Source: Cymbomonas tetramitiformis (taxonomy: Eukaryota; Chlorophyta; Pyramimonadophyceae; Pyramimonadales; Pyramimonadaceae). From it: a DNA stretch of 12,696 nucleotides. The stretch is from NCBI GenBank assembly GCA_001247695.2, contig LGRX02013696.1, positions 1 through 12,696 on the forward strand, in the 5' to 3' direction. The notes under the pieces are model-generated. The model searched no databases. It had not been told where the DNA came from and saw nothing but the letters and a program-made list of their open reading frames with translations. A program made the position numbers and the translations under genes. Shown piece after piece: positions 1 through 7,900 of the stretch. Each line of letters opens with the position of its first letter. Position 1 is the stretch's first letter.

Positions 1-54
1 GGAGTGGTTCGATCGCCTATTTATGGTGACATTAGAAATTTGTTACGAGCTAGG

Positions 55-76
55 GGCCAGGCACTGGCCAGGCACT
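55..76. repeat. 11-bp tandem duplication
   Basis: The 11-mer GGCCAGGCACT occurs twice back to back (55-65 and 66-76). It is exact and short, with no known role. Confidence 0.85.
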
Positions 77-98
77 GTTCCGATCCATATTTAAGAAC

Positions 99-173
99 CG
101 ATGACATGTTTTTATTACATTTCTCATATATAGGGCGATGACATGTTTTGTTTATTACATTTCTCATATATAG
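99..173. repeat. 35/38-bp direct duplication
   Basis: Positions 99-133 and 136-173 are near-identical copies that start CGATGACATG and end CATATATAG. The second copy carries a 3-bp expansion within its T-rich middle. A 2-bp spacer separates them. It looks like a recent local slippage duplication. Confidence 0.85.
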
Positions 174-780
174 CGGGGCTGTCGTATCGTTTTGGTCGTT
201 TCGTTAAAAACAGTGAGCATAGATTATTATTTTTCTTTTGGGGGTACGTGAACGTATAGGCGGTGGGGAAAAAGTATTCTCCAAAATTTATCGTTGTGGT
301 TGCGCGGAGTGGTTTCAATGCGACATCCGCACAATATGAATACGCACGCGGACATCGTCGTCACGCAGTATGAATATCAACGATTAATGACACGAATAAC
401 CAATGCAAATTCCAAGCCCTTCATGAGCACCGTGATATGGCCCAAAGTTCTTACACTCATCGTGGGATACTTCCCTCCTCTTTTCGTTGGTCGGTACTGT
501 TCTCAACACGCCGGATAGGTGCCCCCGTGGTAAGATTAAACCACTCCTCAAGAAACTTTCAAGAATGTGCAGGCAACACACCAAAAACAGGCGAGACGTG
601 TTTCTGTCAAACACAACCTGTCAAGGTCTTATGGACCGGAAGTATGGCACGGCTTGTTATTGAACTGTAACAGCCGGCAGGCTAGATGGTGAGCGTGGAG
701 CACGCGCGATGAGAGGGGGGTATATTTAATTCGTTTATTTAATTATCGGTGAGAGTTAAACCTAACCTTAAACCTAGTGA

Positions 781-853
781 AGTCCAGTTCTCCTCCACTC
801 TTTTCCAGTCCAGTTCTCCAATTCTCCTCCACTCTTTTCCAGTCCAGTTCTTC
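781..853. repeat. CT-rich minisatellite (AGTCCAGTTCTCC unit)
   Basis: Copies start AGTCCAGTTC at 781, 807 and 841. The first two end CCTCCACTCTTTTCC and the second carries an 8-bp internal insertion; the third is partial. The strand is pyrimidine-rich. Confidence 0.8.
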
Positions 854-1868
854 AAATAACAGCTGTATGATGAAAAATTGATACGAAACACCCGAGGCAG
901 TAGTGCTGCAAAGCGCGCGCGCGCCGAAAGAAGCCTATGCTATTGGGCGTTCAAAGTTGCATGGTACGTCTTGCAGCACGCCTCAGCATTCGATGTCAGA
1001 GCTACCAAGCTGACAATAAATGGAGTAACATCATAGTTTTCATAATTCATAGTTTCTTATTTAGTATCAGTTCGAGTCTCGTCAATACAGAAACAGATAC
1101 CAGCATCCCTTCTTCTCCATAGCTTCTCATACGATACGGTCCAATGTTTACAGTTCCGATCTGAATTTTCGGACTGAGAACATTTAGTTTCGAGTTCGGT
1201 AGTTTAGGGGTATCGCAAGGTGCAACAGCTGTTTAATTCTCACGTGTTGTAGCTCATAGCGTCTGACATTTATCTAGCCTTTGTGACTTGAAATCGACAG
1301 CTTGTGCACCTAAAGTTTTGTTTCGCAACCTGTTTCGCAACCCGATCTTTTTAAAGATACCCTTGTAAAACTAGAGCTTTGGGAGGATTCGACGCTTTTC
1401 GGCTGCAATATGTAGGCCAGAGATATCAAACACTGTCGTAGAGCCGGGCCGCATTGTTGCATGCCCCCAGCCTCAAATGGCTTTCAATTTTTTATAAAGC
1501 TTGAATGCACATAAGTTGAAACAGCCTTGTCCTCGACCGCATCACGAAATCTCGGGTTGACCGCCGTTTTAGGTGTCTGTGCCGTGCATTGTGCTAGCCT
1601 GCGCGTTGACGTGCCGGAGACTCTAACAGGAATGAAGGAAAAAAAGTCAGCACGTCGAAGCCTGTATCATGATAGTCTGGACACGTTACGACCGATTTCA
1701 TGCCACGACTTTCGTTCTTGTTCGTGTTGCCTTTAACGACAACGTTTCTATGGCTTGATTCCATTGGCCTTGAATCGGAAGGAATCGACTGAAAAAATGG
1801 GTTTCGGCGGGCCTGGTCACATGGAATGAACTTTCAGGCAAAATAGCAGCATCAACATTTTCTCCATC

Positions 1869-1998
1869 ATGGACTTCAAGGATTTGAAGAGGACGACTCT
1901 GCCAATTTCGGTTGCAAGAAACCGTCGCCTCTCGTTGTCCATACTAAAATTGCATCTACTGCACCCATTGGTTTGGCTTGGATTAGTAATCGTCGGAG
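1869..1998 (+). CDS. Candidate first exon with signal-peptide-like sequence
   Basis: An ATG at 1869 sits in a favourable context (A at -3, G at +4). It opens a 44-codon frame: a basic amino-terminal region (residues about 6-23, rich in K and R), then a hydrophobic stretch ending HPLVWLGLVIVGG, with a stop at 2001. Just before the stop, GAG|GTTAAA gives a possible donor at 1999-2000 in phase 1, exactly the phase used by the acceptors of all proposed ectodomain exons downstream. This would be a signal-peptide exon spliced to 3102. Weak points: the donor is only a moderate match to consensus, the n-region is long for a signal peptide, and a 44-codon frame is not significant alone. The real first exon could be elsewhere or outside the window. 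Confidence 0.3.
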
Positions 1999-4900
1999 GT
2001 TAAACCCACTTTCACTCACGTCAAATTGCAAAGCTAAGACCCTGGTACTGTAGCAGTTATATGATATATGACACTGCAGGTTCATTGCGAAGCCGCTCAG
2101 ATGGTTCCTCTACCCGGTTTCACTGCATGGCCTCCCCGTCCAGTAGCAAGCTGCCCTGCCTTAGTTCAAAGTACTTCACCATCCAGCGGAAGACACAGAC
2201 AGCACATATTGCATACCTACACGCTTCTAAGCGTTTCCGCCACTGCCAACCCCGGAGTTCGGACGCGAATCCCCTCGCCTTAGTAGACTGTATGGTGCAG
2301 TGCGCCTATGTTTGGACCACTAGCTTGGCCAATTGCGTCAGTGTTAAGACTCAGTGGTATAGAACCGAAGTCTACGATTGATTCTTTGTCAGATGGTACT
2401 TCTCAGTTAGTTGGCTGGGCTGCAAGGCGAAGACGTGTAGACTAAAATGTTAGTTTCTCTGCTTACTGAGGCAAGGCGTCGCCGTTTCCAAAATTAATTC
2501 TATCCTAGACGTGTATGCTGTGTGGTATTGCCTGATGTTACAGCGGGGGTCGTCGCTTTGCGCCCCGGGGGGTAAGACATTGGTCTTGCATAGATTATAT
2601 GGCTTGTGGGAGAGAGGTTGTCATTGGAAGAGTTTTACAGATAATCAAGTTAGGTACAAGCAGGAATTGCAAAACCGTTAGTACTATATGTGGCTTTAGT
2701 CCCGTCACTTCCACCTCTTTTGGGTCTCTTGCCAGTGGTTGCCAACTGATGAACTTTTGAGAAGGAGCCTTACTTTTAACTGACATCATCAGTGGGCAAC
2801 GCTTCGTGTGCTGTCAGATGCCTTTGTTTTCGCTGAAAAATATGGGGTTTCGTCACATATTATTGCACAAAATGTCGTCCTCACTCCAGCTATTGACGTT
2901 GGAACCCAGCGAAGCCCCAACCAGGGCAGAGCGTTTGGCCAAACTGGGAAGGTTGTATATATGTGGTCCAAACATGAAAGCCCCACCCACAGCCAGCCTT
3001 TCCCCAGCAGCATGGGCCCATCTCCCAAGGAAGAGTAGTTGATTGCAAAATACTGAGCCAGCCGAGCACATCCCCCCACCCTGGCGGCGCTGTAACCGCA
3101 GAAGCTGCTGCGAGCAACTTCGACGATTCCGAGAACACGGGCTCAAAGTTATCGCAGACGCCGACGACACGCTTATTGGACTCGGACTCAGAGTGGGAGT
3201 ACGGAGAGGGTATGCGCCCTCAACGGCGGAGCACACAGATGTTGAGATACAAGACTGTGTGGCTGAAAGTTACAAACTGGCTCGGTTTCTGAAGTGAAGG
3301 TTGACTGTATCTAAGACATTTCAGTGTGTGAGTGTTTGAATGATGCGCTTGTAGATGGATTTCCACAAAATGTTGTCCTCACTCGGCTCCAACCATTGAC
3401 GTTCGAACCTAGCGAAGCCCCTGCCAGGGCAGAGCGTTTGGCCAAACTGGGAAGGTTGTATATATGTGGTCCAAACATGAAAGCCCCACCCACAGCCAGC
3501 CTTTCCCCAGCAGCATGGGCCCATCTCCCAAGGAAGAGTAGTCGATTGCAAAATACTGAGCCAGCCGAGCACATCCCCCCACCCTGGCGGCGCTGTAACC
3601 GCAGAAGCTGCTGCGAGCAACTTCGACAATTCCGAGAACACGGGCTCAAAGTTATCGCAGACGCCGATGACACGCTTATTGGACTCGGACTCAGAGTGGT
3701 GGTACGGAGAGGGTATGCGCCCACAACGGCGGAGCACACAGATGTTGAGATACAAGACTGTGTGGCTGAAAGTTACAAACTGGCTCGGTTTCTGAAGTGA
3801 AGGTTGACTGTATCTAAGACATTTCAGTGTGTGAGTGTTTGAATGATGCGCTTGTAGATGGATTTCCACAAAATGTTGTCCTCACTCGGCTCCAACCATT
3901 GACGTTCGAACCTAGCGAAGCCCCTGCCAGGGCAGAGCGTTTGGCCAAACTGGGAAGGTTGTATATATGTGGTCCAAACATGAAAGCCCCACCCACAGCC
4001 AGCCTTTCCCCAGCAGCATGGGCCCATCTCCCAAGGAAGAGTAGTCGATTGCAAAATACTGAGCCAGCCGAGCACATCCCCCCCCCCTGGCGGCGCTGTA
4101 ACCGCAGAAGCTGCTGCGAGCAACTTCGACAATTCCGAGAACACGGGCTCAAAGTTATCGCAGACGCCGATGACACGCTTATTGGACTCGGACTCAGAGT
4201 GGTGGTACGGAGAGGGTATGCGCCCACAACGGCGGAGCACACAGATGTTGAGATACAAGACTGTGTGGCTGAAAGTTACAAACTGGCTCGGTTTCTGAAG
4301 TGAAGGTTGACTGTATCTAAGACATTTCAGTGTGTGAGTGTTTGAATGATGCGCTTGTAGATGGATTTCCACAAAATGTTGTCCTCACTCGGCTCCAACC
4401 ATTGACGTTCGAACCTAGCGAAGCCCCTGCCAGGGCAGAGCGTTTGGCCAAACTGGGAAGGTTGTATATATGTGGTCCAAACATGAAAGCCCCACCCACA
4501 GCCAGCCTTTCCCCAGCAGCATGGGCCCATCTCCCAAGGAAGAGTAGTCGATTGCAAAATACTGAGCCAGCCGAGCACATCCCCCCACCCTGGCGGCGCT
4601 GTAACCGCAGAAGCTGCTGCGAGCAACTTCGACGATTCCGAGAACACGGGCTCAAAGTTATCGCAGACGCCGATGACACGCTTATTGGACTCGGACTCAG
4701 AGTGGTGGTACGGAGAGGGTATGCGCCCACAACGGCGGAGCACACAGATGTTGAGATACAAGACTGTGTGGCTGAAAGTTACAAACTGGCTCGGTTTCTG
4801 AAGTGAAGGTTGACTGTATCTAAGACATTTCAGTGTGTGAGTGTTTGAATGATGCGCTTGTAGATGGATTTCCACAAAATGTTGTCCTCACTCGGCTCCA

Positions 4901-7900
4901 ACCATTGACGTTCGAACCTAGCGAAGCCCCTGCCAGGGCAGAGCGTTTGGCCAAACTGGGAAGGTTGTATATATGTGGTCCAAACATGAAAGCCCCACCC
5001 ACAGCCAGCCTTTCCCCAGCAGCATGGGCCCATCTCCCAAGGAAGAGTAGTCGATTGCAAAATACTGAGCCAGCCGAGCACATCCCCCCACCCTGGCGGC
5101 GCTGTAACCGCAGAAGCTGCTGCGAGCAACTTCGACGATTCCGAGAACACGGGCTCAAAGTTATCGCAGACGCCGATGACACGCTTATTGGACTCGGACT
5201 CAGAGTGGGAGTACGGAGAGGGTATGCGCCCTCAACGGCGGAGCACACAGATGTTGAGATACAAGACTGTGTGGCTGAAAGTTACAAACTGGCTCGGTTT
5301 CTGAAGTGAAGGTTGACTGTATCTAAGACATTTCAGTGTGTGAGTGTTTGAATGATGCGCTTGTAGATGGATTTCCACAAAATGTTGTCCTCACTCGGCT
5401 CCAACCATTGACGTTCGAACCTAGCGAAGCCCCTGCCAGGGCAGAGCGTTTGGCCAAACTGGGAAGGTTGTATATATGTGGTCCAAACATGAAAGCCCCA
5501 CCCACAGCCAGCCTTTCCCCAGCAGCATGGGCCCATCTCCCAAGGAAGAGTAGTTGATTGCAAAATACTGAGCCAGCCGAGCACATCCCCCCACCCTGGC
5601 GGCGCTGTAACCGCAGAAGCTGCTGCGAGCAACTTCGACAATTCCGAGAACACGGGCTCAAAGTTATCGCAGACGCCGATGACACGCTTATTGGACTCGG
5701 ACTCAGAGTGGTGGTACGGAGAGGGTATGCGCCCACAACGGCGGAGCACACAGATGTTGAGATACAAGACTGTGTGGCTGAAAGTTACAAACTGGCTCGG
5801 TTTCTGAAGTGAAGGTTGACTGTATCTAAGACATTTCAGTGTGTGAGTGTTTGAATGATGCGCTTGTAGATGGATTTCCACAAAATGTTGTCCTCACTCG
5901 GCTCCAACCATTGACGTTCGAACCTAGCGAAGCCCCTGCCAGGGCAGAGCATTTGGCCAAACTGGGAAGGTTGTATATATGTGGTCCAAACATGGGAGCC
6001 CCACCCACTGCCAGCCTTTCCCCAGCAGCATGGGCCCATCTCCCAAGGAAGAGTAGTTGATTGCAAAATACTGAGCCAGCCGAGCACATCCCCCCACCCT
6101 GGCGGCGCTGTAACCGCAGAAGCTGCTGCGAGCAACTTCGACGATTCCGAGAACACGGGCTCAAAGTTATCGCAGACGCCGACGACACGCTTATTGGACT
6201 CGGACTCAGAGTGGGAGTACGGAGAGGGTATGCGCCCTCAACGGCGGAGCACACAGATGTTGAGATACAAGACTGTGTGGCTGAAAGTTGCACAACATGT
6301 ACAGCTTACCGGCACCCAAAGCCATTTTCTTGTAGCCACCCACCACTGAAGGATTCAAGGATACTAGGCCAGAAGTATGTCGGTGCCTCTCGGATTGTTA
6401 CCTTGCTTAAGAGGCAACGAGAGCGCGTCTGCCAATACAAGAGTGTGTCCTCTGCCCGCTGTATGTAACGGGGGAGACCATCTGTGAGATGGTGATTTAG
6501 GGCTTCGGTTGGCTTCCTGCTGCCGCACAGCTCTGATTTCTCAAAGGGGTGAAATGATGCAAGATTTTCTGTGAAATAGTTTTGCGCACCAGTCTCGGGG
6601 TGCCTGATAAACTCTTTCTTCTTTTAACCTTTCGAATGTCCGGTGGCAATAGATCAGAGTCAGTTGGTGGAGAGGTAGAGGCGGCAAAGCAATATGACAA
6701 GGTTGTGGTCCCTCTTGAACCGACATTTGTCATGCATCTGTGGCAATAATTGTATCTAGCATTCCATATGGTATTCACGATGAGTTGTGTCGTTCATCAA
6801 GACCATGGGAAGAAGTTGTTCAAGGATGAGAGCGACGGTCCCAACACCATAGCCTCGTACTTCATTAGTGAATCATATGTGTTGTTTAGTGCGCTGCACG
6901 AATTGTCGTTTCTGAGTGCGTATTGTAACTCTCTGCGGCATCCTAGAGCTCGCAGGCGCCGGCCTCTGAGGAGACGGATTCTTGTCAGCCAGTGGAACGC
7001 AGTCCTGAGAGTTCCGACATGCCAGCTCAGCCTCAGCACCCTTCAGTGAGCCGTCAGCATCCGACAGTACCGTTGATTCTCCAGGATCTCCGAGAGTTAG
7101 CTACTACTCCTGCGCTGTAGCACCAGGAGGGGGGGACACTGACTTCTGATCGGAAATCACTGTATGCGCCGGGAGAAGTGAGAAATCCGAGGGGGGAGTC
7201 CCTATTGTCAGATCCCCAGGCTATCCTTTAGTGGTCATCACAAACTGCTCTATACTGAATAAGCTGCGATTCAAGTAGTGATGGTAAAAGCGCGCAAAGT
7301 TCTCTGCAGTGGGCCTCGCAGGGCATCTAGGTTCCCGTGATGCTTCTGTTTGCCCAGAAGGGATAAGGAACAGAACTGAGGGGCCGTGCCAGGTCCTGAC
7401 CACTTTTACTATTGTGCAGTGGCTCGAGACGCCATGATAATGTCATTCCGTCTTGACTGAAACAGGTGTCACTGAGCAACATGTGTCATTCTGTCCAAGG
7501 ATGGTAATCGATTAGTAGAGGAATTATGATTAATCGGATTAAGAGTGTATACACCAATCAAATCGTTTCTCAATTTAGACAAATAATTATAGTTAATCAT
7601 ACTAATCACTTACGCACTTCGAGAATTCGCCAGCGTTAAGGGGAGGGGGTAATTAGATAATCGAATCGATTTTGGAATGAGACTAATCAGATAGATTTCA
7701 AAATAGGTCACGAAAATGAAACTAATTACCATCCTTGATTCTGTCTTGACTGAAGCAGGAGTCACAGAGCAACATGCGTCATTCTGTCTCGACTCAAGCA
7801 GCAGGAGTCACAGAGCAACATTTGTCATTCTATCTCGACTCAAGCAGGAGTCATGGATTCTGGTTCCTGAAACCGCCAAAATTCCGTTGCACTCCAATTT

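Larger units (their letters stand above)
1..1868. other. Stretch without a recognisable gene, upstream of the receptor gene
   Basis: No open frame here has a recognisable domain or convincing coding character on either strand; all ATG-started frames are under about 80 codons. It holds three small tandem repeats (listed separately) and a short GC dinucleotide run at about 918-924. It may contain the promoter and 5' untranslated region of the downstream gene, but no core promoter element stands out enough to annotate. Confidence 0.5.
2866..6289 (+). repeat. Tandem array of 503-bp units, 6.8 copies
   Basis: A 503-bp unit is repeated head to tail. The exon-like segment recurs at 3102, 3605, 4108, 4611, 5114, 5617 and 6120, always exactly 503 bp apart. 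Units 2-6 are almost identical, differing by a handful of substitutions. Unit 1 is diverged at its left edge, including a net 5-bp length difference. Unit 7 carries its own changes (for example CATGGGAGC where units 1-6 have CATGAAAGC) and stops abruptly at 6289. A shortened copy recurs at 9152-9346. Since 503 is not a multiple of three but the internal exon (108) is, the array makes sense as a duplicated exon-plus-intron and not as a protein repeat in one open frame. Confidence 0.95.

Noticed and set aside
1700..1792. 30-codon frame MPRLSFLFVLPLTTTFLWLD, signal-peptide-like
   Set aside because: Hydrophobic and starts with ATG, but has no phase-1 donor before its stop, so it cannot feed the ectodomain exons. 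1869-1998 fits better.
2245..2290. tRNA-like box (GTTCGGACGCGAATCCCC)
   Set aside because: The T-loop and stem do not pair properly, and no acceptor or anticodon arms could be folded.
2061..2381. 107-codon ATG frame
   Set aside because: No domain, mixed low-information composition, no splice context tying it to the receptor; length is within what chance gives in moderately GC-rich DNA.
3324..5309. 158-codon + strand frames recurring every 503 bp (begin MCECLNDALVD)
   Set aside because: They change frame relative to each other between units (503 is not a multiple of 3), are cut by a C-to-T stop (TGA) in units 1, 6 and 7, and show no domain. They are open because one recent unit has been copied, so each copy is not independent evidence.
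2866..6289. CRISPR array or satellite of bacterial origin
   Set aside because: Period is 503 bp with no short repeat/unique spacer structure; flanking genes are intron-bearing and eukaryotic in type.
3311..6293. 142- and 182-codon frames on the - strand recurring in each unit
   Set aside because: Same argument: copies of one chance frame. Ser/Cys/Leu-rich, no recognisable domain; the 182-codon form is lost in units 5 and 7.
7150..7278. Short frame with a CUB-like SPGYP motif and Cys
   Set aside because: The spacing after SPGYP does not fit CUB domains, the frame is only about 42 codons, and no pair of phase-1 splice sites brackets it.
7221..7403. - strand frame ending ...FSIEQFVMTTKG
   Set aside because: Lacks an ATG (opens at GTG), has no recognisable domain and no evidence of splicing.
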